From NCBI GenBank assembly GCA_017893485.1, contig CM030368.1:176882504-176946503 (forward strand): a stretch of DNA of 64,000 nt. The letters run 5' to 3'. The notes beneath the pieces were generated by a model. The model was not told the origin of the DNA. It searched no databases and saw nothing but the letters and a program-made list of their open reading frames with translations. Below are positions 55,234-64,000 of this stretch, piece after piece; within the stretch, counting starts at the first letter, position 1, and each line of letters opens with the position of its first letter. The stretch comes from Hemerocallis citrina. Lineage: Eukaryota > Streptophyta > Magnoliopsida > Asparagales > Asphodelaceae. A program made the position numbers and the translations under genes.

Positions 55234-55705
55234 CTATAAGTACTCCATTCCCCTTGTCATTTTCAGTCGCAGTAATGTTGAGTTTTAGACCTCGGTGGTG
55301 TCTGCCTCTGGCGGACGCCAGTCTTGTGGGGTCTTGACCTTGATAGGTTCGGAGGGGTGGTCACTCTATTGTCTTCTTCTTCTCCCGTTCCTGACGGCCC
55401 TCGTTGTGGGTGTCAGGGTCGGGGGAGAACGAGGCAGGAGTAGTGACGACTGTGATCCGAACCTGAGGTAAGAGTCGCTCCGGGATGATGGGTGGTCGTT
55501 CTTCCACCAAGGTCTTCTACCGTCTCCGGCTGTCCCGAGGTGGGTGGCGGAGTCGGAGGAGATCATGGTGGAAGAGGTGACGATCCAAATTCGGACCCGG
55601 GTGCCAAGTTGCTTCGGAAGGACGAGCGGTCGTTCTTCCACCATGATCTTCTCCGGACTCCGTCTGCCCCGTCGTGGGTACCAGCATCGGGGGAGGACAT
55701 GGCTC
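55234..55705 (+). repeat. TATA box and hairpin array of copy B
   Basis: CTATAAGTA at 55234-55242 lies in a block conserved with copy A. Downstream there are hairpins at about 55380-55440 (weak), 55501-55574 (strong, arms CTTCCACC and GGTGGAAG) and 55635-55705 (right arm decayed). The repeat period is ~134 bp, as in copy A. Confidence 0.68.
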
Positions 55706-56416
55706 CGACTTCCGGACCATCTGAGCTTGTTGTTTGCAACTGTGAAGGCTCTGTTGCCAGAGTCCTCTGCCAGGCCGAGCCTTCCAGTTGCAATCAACTA
55801 GCTCGGAATGGTGCGCTTCTCCCAATTTCTGAGTGTTGATCTGCTTTCGACCGGGACCCGTGGGTCGGCGGAATACCGACCGAGACCCGGGTCCTGGGGG
55901 GTGCTCGCCAAGGGCGGTGCCTTAAAACTTTGAATCAAAACCTTTTCTGGTTTCTCTAGACGTAGGTAGGGCGTCTGAGGGTTCAATCGCCCGAGCGATG
56001 TGGCACACCTGGATCCGTCGGATGACATGGAGAAGATGTAGGCCGTCCGAGCGACCTGACGCAATCTGAGCCGTCGGATGAGGACGCGCATCTCGAGACG
56101 GGCACGTCTCCCAAAAAAATACTATCTTGTCGGTTAGTGTCCTCGGCGAGATCTGAGCCGTCTGATCGAGATCATGCACGAAAGTTGAGGAGAAAGTGAG
56201 TTTTCTCCGTTTGCAGGCTCGGAAAGGCACTTGCTCGGAGACCGATCGGAGGCTGTGCAATCTGGCTCGGATTGCGTGTAGCTCGGATTCGGGTCCCATT
56301 GCGCCGAGCCAGTCGACTTGGTGAGGATGGCAGTTGTGTTGGACCTTCGCGACGTTTCGAGAGCAGCCCAAAGGTCGCGAACTTTCGTTTGGAAGTCCAA
56401 GGGACGTTCCATTTTA
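55706..56416. other. Upstream region of the copy B antisense gene
   Basis: It contains one diverged 223-bp-type module (55975-56240) and GC-rich sequence. No ORF is supported; ORFs on both strands are overlapping shadows. Confidence 0.5.
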
Positions 56417-56424
56417 CTATAAAT
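56417..56424 (+). promoter_or_regulatory. TATA box of the copy B antisense gene
   Basis: CTATAAAT is followed by a pyrimidine-rich leader (CACTTTTTACTTTTACTCTC) typical of a plant 5' UTR. It lies 193 bases before the ATG at 56617. Confidence 0.65.
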
Positions 56425-56616
56425 CTTCACCCCCCCTTAGACCAAGTCTCACTTTTTACTTTTACTCTCTCTCTTCAGTTCTCACTTTGCCTTCGAAGTT
56501 TTCAGCTCTCTGGTGGCGGTGCTAGCTGTCGCGGTAGCGTTCCTTGCTTCCGGTGAACTTTCCGACCGTACCTATCACTTCAAGGTCAGTCTCTTTCCCT
56601 TCTCTTTTAGAAAAAA

Positions 56617-58916
56617 ATGGTTAAGATCACGGATGAGACCCCCGCCTCGGAGCAAGCCGTTGGCCGAGGGGATAAAGGGAATGAGGTAGTGGAGCCGAGC
56701 GATCAGAATGTCGTTCGTCCGGATAGAGAGGGCGAAGTGGCCGAGCTGCCTAAAGAGGTTGCGGCGGTGTCCCGGGAGGGGAAGGCCGTGGTCACGATCG
56801 TGGAAACGCCGAAGACGGTGGGAGCGTTCGGTCGGCAGCCCATTTCTCTGTCGAGCGTGGGAGGCGTACGGGACTACGCCGAGGACACCTTGGAGAGAGT
56901 GACCCAAGGCACGGCTAAGCTGGTGGAAGAGAACGAGCCGAGGGAGCTGTCCGATGTGGACCATACCATCTCGTCTCTCACCGAGGGTGACCTTCACTTG
57001 ATCCGAGAGGGCTTCCGGATCCCTGCCGAGTATGGACTGCTCCTCCCCGGGTCGGGTTTCCGAGCTAACACAAAGTTCTTGTCGGACGTGTGCATCTTTC
57101 CGGTCGACTCCCTTATTGCCGGACTCCGCTTTCCCCTCCACCCGTTCGTGGTTGATGTCCTGACATGGTACAGTTTGAGCCCCGCCCAGCTGATGCCGAA
57201 CACATGGAGGCACGTCATGGCGTTCGTCCTCCGATGCCAAGAGGTCGGTGGTAAGCCGAGTATGTTCCTCTTTCGGAGTCTCTTCCGACCCTGTCAGCCA
57301 AGGCGAGACGAACAGAGGTTCTATCTTTCGCCTCGGACGGGCATGAAGCTGATCGAGAATCCAGACTCGATTAAACATTGGAAGGAGAAGTACTTCCTCA
57401 TCCGGGCTCCGGCGCCGTGGGTGATACCGACGGTTTGGGCAAAGGAGGGTCTGCCCAAGCAGACCAAGAAGGAGGCGGCGCTGAGTGATGAGGAGGCGGA
57501 GGTCCAGAAGAAGCTCCTCGCCCTGCCAGCGCTAAGCTGGAAAGAAGTTACTGAGGGGGATCTGTTCCGTGGGGGTCTCAGTCCGATCGACCCTAGTATG
57601 CTTCTGGTATTTATACTCTTTGCTTAAAGTTCATGAAAATTTTTCTAAGTTTTTTCATTCGGCTTGTGCAGAGAAGATGAAGCTGGATTACAAAGCTCTG
57701 GTGGCGAAGGGCCGGTCGGAGCAGGAGGCGAAGAAGAAGAGGCCTTCGGCAGGGCCTCAGGACAGCCGAGCCTCGAAGAAGCCTTCTGTCGAGAAGACTG
57801 CCGACCAACCGAAGGTCGCGGTCCTCGAGCAGGGGGAGATCAGGGTTCTCGACTCCCCTGCTTCGGAGGTGCCGACTCCGACCCCGAAGGTGGATGCTCC
57901 CGGTTCGTCGAGCGGTGCGTTCGGCGTGAAAGAGGTGTTGTCCCTCCAAGTTCCTCCCCTCACTGCCGATGCGGAGAAGATCCTGACCGAGCGTCACAAG
58001 CAGATCTTCGTGCCCGACTGGCAGGTGATGAACGTCGACGGCTTCTTGGGCGACGGCAACATCTGCATGGAGGCGGTGAGGTACCTGCCGACCCCAAAGG
58101 ACCGAGCGACCCTGAAGGCTGGGCAAGCAGGGGACGCCGTGATGCAGATCGCTTGGAATACTATGTCGGTAAGTAGGCTGAGCTCTCCCTTATCAAAATT
58201 TTTTCTAAGTCTTTGGGCTCGGATTTTAATCCGCTGTTCTTTTTCAGACCCTCTGCCACTTCAATTTCCTGGTCGAGGAGTTTGCGAACAAGGAGCAGGA
58301 GAAGGAGCGGGAGAGGGCGGAGCGCGTCAAGGCCACGCAGCGGCTTGATGCCGAGCAGCTCCTCTCGACGAAGAGGGCGGCCGAAGTGGCGGGGTTGGAG
58401 AAGCAGCTGGCCGATGCCATTCAGCTGTCGAAGGACACGGCGGCCAAGCTTGAGGCGTCGGAGAAGGAGGCAGCCGAGCTGAAGGAGGAGCTGGCCAACG
58501 CTCGGTCGGAAGCGGAGAAGGCTCGGAAGAGGGCTGAGAGGATCATGGCCAAGCACCAGAAGAAGGTGAAGAAGGTGAGGAAGGCCGTGCAGGAGGAGGC
58601 CGCGCAGCACATGCTCCAGAACATGGAGGAAGCCTACGGTCGAGCCCTGCTCCACGTTGCCGCCAAGAACCCGGGCTTCGACACGTCCTCCTACCACTTT
58701 TACGACCTCGTGGAAGGGGAGGAGGGTGTTCCCGAGGGGTTGCTCGGCCCCGAGGGAGAGACGAAACTCGTCGAAGGCCCAGGGGAGGCCGAAGCCGAGG
58801 ACGAGGATGAGGACGACTCCGAGGAGGAGAGCGGGAGCGAGGACGGAGGCGAGGGCGGTGGCGAGGACAAGGCCGGGGGGTCGACGGACCCTAACGACAA
58901 AAAGGTCGACCCCTGA
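56617..58916 (+). CDS. Antisense spliced gene of copy B, PF04195-like domain plus coiled coil, intact
   Basis: The exons are 56617-57595, 57672-58168 and 58248-58916. The introns (GTATGC..GTGCAG and GTAAGT..TTTTCAG) keep the frame, giving about 714 aa. Residues 1-125 are charged and disordered. The PF04195-like domain (~125-270) has FRIPAEYGLLLPG, LMPNTWRHVMAF and ENPDSIKHWKEKYF. A linker is followed by a conserved block (TERHKQIFVPDWQV, DRATLKAGQAG). The C-terminal exon is a coiled coil (~490-640) ending in a Glu/Asp/Gly-rich tail. ATG 56617 is the first in frame after the TATA box. No stop interrupts it, unlike pol of the same element. Its function is unknown; a nuclear structural or chromatin role would be a guess. 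Confidence 0.85.
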
Positions 58917-58961
58917 CTCGGTTGTCTTTTTTAGTCTTTTTTTTCTTTTGTAAGCCTAACT

Positions 58962-58977
58962 GCGGACTGGCCACCGC
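58962..58977 (+). promoter_or_regulatory. Conserved 3' UTR motif GCGGACTGGCCACCGC (copy B)
   Basis: It lies 45 bases after the stop and is identical to the copy A motif at 1887-1902. TTTTGAATGAAAACATTTT follows as a plausible polyadenylation region. Confidence 0.78.
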
Positions 58978-59119
58978 TTGTGTAAAACTTTCTCCTCGGT
59001 TTTGAATGAAAACATTTTGTTTGGCCAAAATTTGTCCAAGTGTTTAGCCTCGGATTTGTGTGTGACTAGTTGTAGATGTTTCCGTGTATTGTCCCATCGG
59101 ATTTATCTCCGATTTTCAG

Positions 59120-59959
59120 GTGAAGTTCGGTCCGATCACGGAGGTTGTATACATTCGAAAGGAGCTGGCAAAAACGAAGGGCGAGCTCTTGCAGAGCCGA
59201 CATAATCGATTTCTCCAGCTCGGCAAGCTGGAGGAGACGAAGGCAGCTCTGCGGAGGTACTGTCGCGAGCTGTGGCAACTGCGGAAGTACCCCCAAGCTC
59301 CTTGTCCCGAAGGCGAAGTCGAGCGGCTCCGTAGAGAGCTCACTGCCGCCGAGCAGAAGAATGACGACCTTTTGGCTGAGGTCCAACACTTGGAATTAGC
59401 GGAGAAAGAACGCTCGGCGGCGGAAGAGAAACTGACTTCCGAGCTGGAGAAGGCATCGACCGAGCGCAAGAGGCTATTGGCCGAAGTCGACAGACTCAGA
59501 AGGATCATGATAGATAGGGGGATCGAGGTCACCCACTTCCGACGGCTTGCAACTGATGGCACCACCGTCTCTGGCTCGTCAAGACCCTCTCGTCCGAAGA
59601 AGATGGCGAAAGACGACGCGCTAAGAGACAGAATCATTGAACTGGAGGAAGAGGTCGCGTCGCTCAAGCCTGTGCCGGAGAGGGCTAACGTCCGCAGTAC
59701 GTCATGTACTCGGGAAGAGAGTGAGAGAGGGATTTCTTTTTACGAACTTGCGACACGCTCGCCTATGACCAGACGGAGTCCAGCCGATGCTCAGAGCAGT
59801 GCGGCCATCTCGTCGAGCGGGGCCTCGGTCGGCGCCGCAGTTGGGGCCAGCACCGAAGGGGGGTCGCGCTTCATTGGTTTAGGATCGAGCTCGGAGGGCA
59901 GGCCTCGTCGTCCTCGCATTTCCTTAAACCGAAGCGTTCCCCTTCCGAAGAGAACCTGA
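59120..59959 (+). CDS. Antisense terminal exon B of copy B (coiled coil)
   Basis: An acceptor GATTTTCAG ends at 59119; the open frame from 59120 is phase 0 and ends TGA 59957-59959. The protein (about 279 aa from the acceptor) is a long coiled coil (EVERLRRELTAAEQKNDDLLAEV, LEEEVASLKPVPE), followed by ANVRSTSCTREE, a Ser/Gly-rich stretch and SLNRSVPLPKR. It is homologous to 2005-2703 in copy A but without the stop. An ATG at 59084 could also start it, but that lies upstream of the acceptor and has no clear own promoter. It may be an alternative last exon of the upstream gene. Confidence 0.68.
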   Translation: MKFGPITEVVYIRKELAKTKGELLQSRHNRFLQLGKLEETKAALRRYCRELWQLRKYPQAPCPEGEVERLRRELTAAEQKNDDLLAEVQHLELAEKERSAAEEKLTSELEKASTERKRLLAEVDRLRRIMIDRGIEVTHFRRLATDGTTVSGSSRPSRPKKMAKDDALRDRIIELEEEVASLKPVPERANVRSTSCTREESERGISFYELATRSPMTRRSPADAQSSAAISSSGASVGAAVGASTEGGSRFIGLGSSSEGRPRRPRISLNRSVPLPKRT

Positions 59960-60134
59960 TCATGTCGCTTCATGTCCCTTCTGATTTGTTGTAAAGCGTT
60001 GTTGTAGGGTCGGTTCGGCCGTGTGTAACACTATTATGTCTGAATGTGAATTTGAGGGTTTCTTTAGAAAATTACTAAGTGTTGGACTTCAGCAGTGTAT
60101 TGAAATTTTACTGTTCGTTTTCCCTTCTTTTCAG

Positions 60135-60566
60135 CTCGAGACGGTCGACCCATACGCTGAATCCCATGGTTCGGATGATGATTCTGAATCTGAGGCCATA
60201 TCTGGGACGGCGGCTCTGAGTCCCAGGAGCGTCGAGATGGAGATACGCCGAGTTGAGAGTGAGCAGGCCCACCGTTTGTCCGTCCTCGACCTTCGGGAGG
60301 CGGAGATCCAATGCCTGGAGAATAGGATCACCGAGTTGAGCCCCGCAGGAGGGGACGAAGATTCACAAACCGCTTTCAGCAACGCTCTTCGGGTCAAGTG
60401 CATTCGGCACAACCAGTCGAAGATTATAGCCGAGCGGGACGATCTGCTCTCGGAGATTCAACTCTTGCAGACTGTGGTAGCGAAGCTTCGGAAAGATGCA
60501 GGGGGGCCATCAGCCGAGGAGGACGAACAGGCGACCGAACAGTCTAGTGAAGATATTTCCATTTGA
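60135..60566 (+). CDS. Antisense terminal exon C of copy B (coiled coil)
   Basis: TTTTCCCTTCTTTTCAG ends at 60134 and the frame that follows is phase 0, to TGA 60564-60566. The product is acidic, with two charged helices (EMEIRRVESEQAHRLSVLDL, RDDLLSEIQLLQTVVAKLRK). No homologue of this exon is seen in copy A. A TTTAATAAAATATC polyadenylation signal is at about 60657. The nearest ATG (60021) is upstream of the acceptor. Confidence 0.6.
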   Translation, partial: LETVDPYAESHGSDDDSESEAISGTAALSPRSVEMEIRRVESEQAHRLSVLDLREAEIQCLENRITELSPAGGDEDSQTAFSNALRVKCIRHNQSKIIAERDDLLSEIQLLQTVVAKLRKDAGGPSAEEDEQATEQSSEDISI

Positions 60567-61194
60567 GGGCCAAGTATAATGGGTCGGCATCGTGTATTTT
60601 GTTTGTCAACACTTTGTAACCATGAAAAAGATGTGCTTTGTATTATGGCCTGGTTGTTTAATAAAATATCTTTCATTGCTCTGCATATTTGTCTTGCTTA
60701 TAACTGTGTTGGTCGCGCCGAGGTCCTTGAACCGAGCACGTTAGTTCCGTCGGCGAGAGTGTTTGAACCGAACGGGTTCCCATGAGTACGGTATCTTGTC
60801 GTTTAGCGACTCTGACAAGGTACGACACGAACTCCTAGACGGCTCTGTCCCCAAGGAAGCGCTATCTTGTCGTCTAGCGTAGGTGGCACGATCTGAGCCG
60901 TAGATTGTAGGCACGAATCTCGAGGCAGCTCAGTTCCCAAGAAAACGTTATCTTGTCGTTTAGCACAGGTGGCAAGATCTAAGCCGTATGATTGGGATCA
61001 TGCACGAAAGTTGAGGAGAAAGTGAGTTTTCTCCGTTTGCGAGCTCGGGAAGGCACTTGCTCGGTGACCGACCGGAGACGTAGGGCTTCGGTCTTCGGCA
61101 GCTGGCCCAAAATCGCTCGGATTACATGGCCGAACGAAGCTCCGGCATCGATCCTCTGGAGAAGCTTGAACGAACTGGGAGTCAAGTGCTGGAC
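60567..61194. other. 3' end of the antisense gene and module spacer
   Basis: Polyadenylation region, then diverged modules with AAGAAAACGTTATCTTGTCG and GAGAAAGTGAGTTTTCTC (60785-61080). No gene seen. Confidence 0.6.
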
Positions 61195-61870
61195 CCCGGG
61201 ACCATCGGTGTAGCTCGACGGTTGTAGGAGCAATTTCGAACGGCGATCTACCGCTGGCTCGTCCGGGGTCGAGCCGAGGGGGTAAAGTCGAGCCGAGTGT
61301 TGGACTCCTGTCCATCGGTATAGTTCAACGGTTGTGGGAGCAATTCCGAACGGCGATCTACCCCTGGCTCGTCCGGAGACGAGCCGAGGAGGTAAAGTCG
61401 AGCCGAGTGTTGGACTCCGAACCATCGGTATAGTTCAACAGTTGTGGGAGCAATTCCGAACGGCGATCTATCCCTGGCTCGTCCGGAGACGAGCCGAGGA
61501 GGTAAAGTCGAGTCGAGTGTTGGACCCCGAACCATCGGTATAATTCAACGGTTGTGGGAGCAATTCCGAACGGCGATCTACCCCTGGCTCGTCCGGAGAC
61601 GAGCCGAGGAGGTAAAGTCGAGCCGAGTGTTGGACTCCGAACCATCGGTATAGTTCAACGGTTGTGGGAGCAATTCCGAACGGCGATCTACCCCTGGCTC
61701 GCTCGGAGGCGAGCCGAGGAGGTAAAGTCGAGCCGAGTGTTGGACTCCGAACCATCGGTTTAATTCAACGGTTGTGGGAGCAGTTCCGAACAACGGTCTA
61801 CCTCTGGTTTGTCCGGGGACGAGCCGAGGAGGTGAGGTCGAGCCGAACGTGGACTCCGAACCATTGGTTG
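61195..61870. repeat. 110-bp tandem repeat of copy B with stem-loops
   Basis: About six monomers; anchors lie exactly 110 bp apart at 61334, 61444, 61554 and 61664. Each holds a 7-bp stem such as GGCTCGTCCGGAGACGAGCC. One monomer has GGCTCGCTCGGAGGCGAGCC, where both sides of one pair changed. It is homologous to the copy A array. The 69-99-aa ORFs on both strands are artefacts. Confidence 0.93.
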
Positions 61871-62038
61871 AAATCACAATTTAAAAAGCAGGTGATAAGA
61901 GGGGAGAGAAACATGCGAATTCACAAACACGAAAGAGCTTTCTTTATTGATAATCGACGGCGAACCGTTTTACATAATACAATTTATGAAAATAGGTTAC
62001 AAGTCGGAGGACTGGAATGGCTCGATATCCTATGATAC

Positions 62039-64000
62039 TTAGAGTGGCGCCGGAGCGCTTTCTTGGTATTTTAGGAGGTGGTCGGCATTCCAGGTTCTCG
62101 GAAGCTCTCTGCCCTCTAGGTCTTCAAGATGATATGTTCCGGGCTGAACTACCTTTGTGATCCTGTACGGCCCTTCCCAGTTCGGAGCCAGCTTGCCCTT
62201 CTGATTGGGGAAGGATATGGCTAGCTTTCTCAAGACCAAATCTCCTTGCTTAAGGTTGGCGGGTCAGACCTTTTTGTTGTATGCCTGTTCAACCCTTCTT
62301 CGGTAACTCTGCTACCGAATCGCCGCTCTTTCCCTCAGTTCATCTATCAGGTCTAAATCTGCTCTGAGGTCCTTGGCATTCTGTGCTTCGTCATAGGCTG
62401 TGAGCCGAGGGGAAGGTATTCCGACCTCGAGAGGTATCACGGCCTCGGACCCATAGGTGAGGTTGAAAGGGGACTCGCCTGTGGGGGTCCGCTTGCTCGT
62501 GCGGTAGTTCCAAAGGACGTTGGGGAGTTGGTCGACCCATAAGCCCTTGGAGCTTTTGTCCAGCCTTTTCTTGATGCCTGCGAGGATCTGCCGATTAGCA
62601 TTTTCGGCCTATCCGTTCGACTGAGGGTGGGAGACGGACGAGAAGCGCTGCTGGATGGCAAGGTCGTCGCACAGAGCTCGGAATGCTGCGCCAGTGAACT
62701 GAGTCCCGTTGTCCGTCACGAGGACGCGGGGGACGCCGAACCTACAAATGATGCTCTTCCAGAAGAACTATACCACCTTGTTCTCGGTTATAGTGGTGAG
62801 GGGCTCGGCCTCGACCCACTTCGAGAAGTAGTCGATGGCTACGACCAAGAACTTGAACTGACCCGGAGCCGGAGGGAAGGGCCCTAGTAAGTCCATGCCC
62901 CACATTGCGAAGGGGATGGGACTTGATAGGGAGGCGAGGTTGGCCTGAGGGAGGCGTCGAATGCTGGAGTGTCTCTGACAAGAGCTGCATTGCCGAACGT
63001 GTCGCTCGGCGTCTTGAAGGAGGGTCGGCCTGAAGTACCCATAATTCAAAGCTTTTCGGGCCAAGGACCTAAATCCTGAGTGTGCCCCTCCGATGCCTTC
63101 GTAGAGCTCTTGTAGGGCATATTCGACCTGATCCGGAGAAAGGCACCTTAGGTACGGTCGGCCGTCTATTTGAGAGAAAGAGCGTTTGTATAAGATGCCC
63201 TCGATCAAGACATACCGCTCGGCCCGGGTTCTGACTCGGCGAGCCTCTTTGGGGTCTTCGGGTAGAACCCCGTCCCTCAAGAATTCCACCAACGGCTTCA
63301 TCCAATTATCTTGTAACATGACCGGCAACGACTCCGCCGAGGCAGGCGTCTCGTCTTCGATGCTCGGTTTAGAGAGGACTTCGATCAGTACGGTCTGTTC
63401 GAGACCTTGCAGGGAGGACGAGGCCAATTTGGAGAGGGCGTCGGCTTGTGAGTTCTCTTCACGAGGAACCCGCTCAATGAGAGCCTCCTCGAACCGGTTC
63501 ATGAGGGCCCGAACCTTGGCGAGGTACTTCGCCATCCGCTCGTCTCGGGCCTCGTACTCGCCCAAGACTTGGTTCACGACGAGCTGGGAATCGCTGTGGA
63601 TTCGGAGGCGCTGCGCCCCAGCACTCCGTGCAAGTCCGAGACCGGCAATGAGAGCCTCATACTCCGCCTCGTTGTTCGAGGCCTTGAAGTTCATACGGAT
63701 CGCGTACTGGAGGACGAAGTTGTCAGGGCCGTTCAGAATGATGCCAGCGCCGCTTCCTTCATTACAAGAGGATCCGTCCACGAAGACTGTCCAAATGGGG
63801 GGTCCATTCGGGACGTGGCCGACCTCAGGGATAGTGGACTCTACGATGAAGTCGGCGAGTGCCTGCGCCTTAATTGCTGTCCGAGGTTGGTAAGAGATGT
63901 CATGCTGGCTCAGCTCTATGGACCACTTCATCAGCCGGCCCGAGGTCTCAGGCTTGTAGAGGATCTGCTTTAGGGGTTGGTCGGTGAGGACGATGACCGA
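62039..64000 (-). pseudogene. pol 3' part of copy B: RNase H domains and integrase (cut by window edge)
   Basis: It starts at the edge in the first RNase H (VLTDQPLKQIL). The archaeal-type RNase H follows (VFVDGSSCNEGSGAG, NEAEYEALI, SDSQLVVNQ, REENSQADALSKL), then the integrase zinc site (YEGIGGAHSG, CSSCQR) and MDLLGPFPPAPGQ. TAG stops sit where copy A has Gln: before FFW (62766-62768) and in QSNGQAENANR (near 62608). Further stops are TAG near 62313 and TGA near 62257. All are compatible with C-to-T changes. The end is TWNADHLLKYQESAPAPL. Confidence 0.9.

Larger units (their letters stand above)
53012..64000 (-). mobile_element. Tat-lineage retrotransposon, copy B (5' end beyond right edge)
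   Basis: Minus-strand order is pol (64000-62039), tandem repeat, antisense gene on the plus strand, hairpin cassette, 223-bp repeats, polypurine tract and 3' LTR. It shares the plan of copy A, but the hairpin cassette lies on the other side of the antisense gene. GGTAT (53007-53011) should be the target duplication; the partner is off the window. Confidence 0.92.

Noticed and set aside
61334..61877. Repeated 69-99-aa ORFs on both strands
   Set aside because: Same cause as in copy A: a 110-bp tandem repeat open in several frames.

Overview
The window is plant nuclear DNA, probably a repeat-dense heterochromatic region. I found no free-standing host gene, rRNA or tRNA gene. The plant assignment rests on the element types: Tat-lineage Ty3/gypsy elements with two RNase H domains and extra ORFs, TRIM and LARD-like elements, small Helitrons with CACGTGC/GCACGTG 3' hairpins, an Ac-type hAT and Tourist-like MITEs. 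It also rests on captured fragments of plant gene families. I cannot name the species.

Layout. 1-11598: Tat element copy A. Its gag-pol is on the minus strand (stop codons and frameshifts). A spliced gene lies on the opposite strand, with a hairpin array and hairpin-bearing tandem repeats between them; its 3' LTR is beyond the left edge. 11599-14994: a hAT transposon with a full-length transposase, cut by the insertion of copy A. 15043-15507: a Tourist-like MITE. 15665-15901: a mini-Helitron. 15943 to at least 52353: an old, decayed Tat element, copy C, on the plus strand. Other elements split it into pieces: a 3.5-kb solo LTR, a LARD-like element with 3.4-kb LTRs, two TRIMs, a second solo LTR holding a third TRIM, and a third solo LTR. 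Inside that third solo LTR sits a Helitron, and inside the Helitron sits a very young 2.9-kb LTR retrotransposon. 52354-53011: the start of another LARD-family LTR, cut by Tat copy B (53012 to beyond the right edge, minus strand).

Most nested insertions are closed by 5-bp target-site duplications, so the order of events can be read. Two insertion points in copy C gag can be mentally closed because the flanking sequence is homologous to copy A gag.

Most interesting items. (1) The 2,878-bp LTR retrotransposon at 44927-47804 has LTRs differing at about one base. Its single ~735-codon ORF starts in the 5' LTR, reads through the tRNA primer site and fuses fragments resembling a SWI3-type chromatin protein, a DEAD-box helicase, a nucleoredoxin and an ERD6-like sugar transporter. 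(2) All three Tat copies carry an antisense gene with its own TATA box, introns in conserved positions, several coiled-coil terminal exons and a shared 16-bp motif (GCGGACTGGCCACCGC) in the 3' UTR. In copy B this gene is fully open while pol has stop codons. (3) Arrays of 74-nt near-perfect hairpins lie just downstream of a TATA box in copies A and B. (4) A family of three TRIMs keeps a hairpin next to the polypurine tract.

All coordinates and motif calls come from reading the sequence. Family names come from recognition without database searches.
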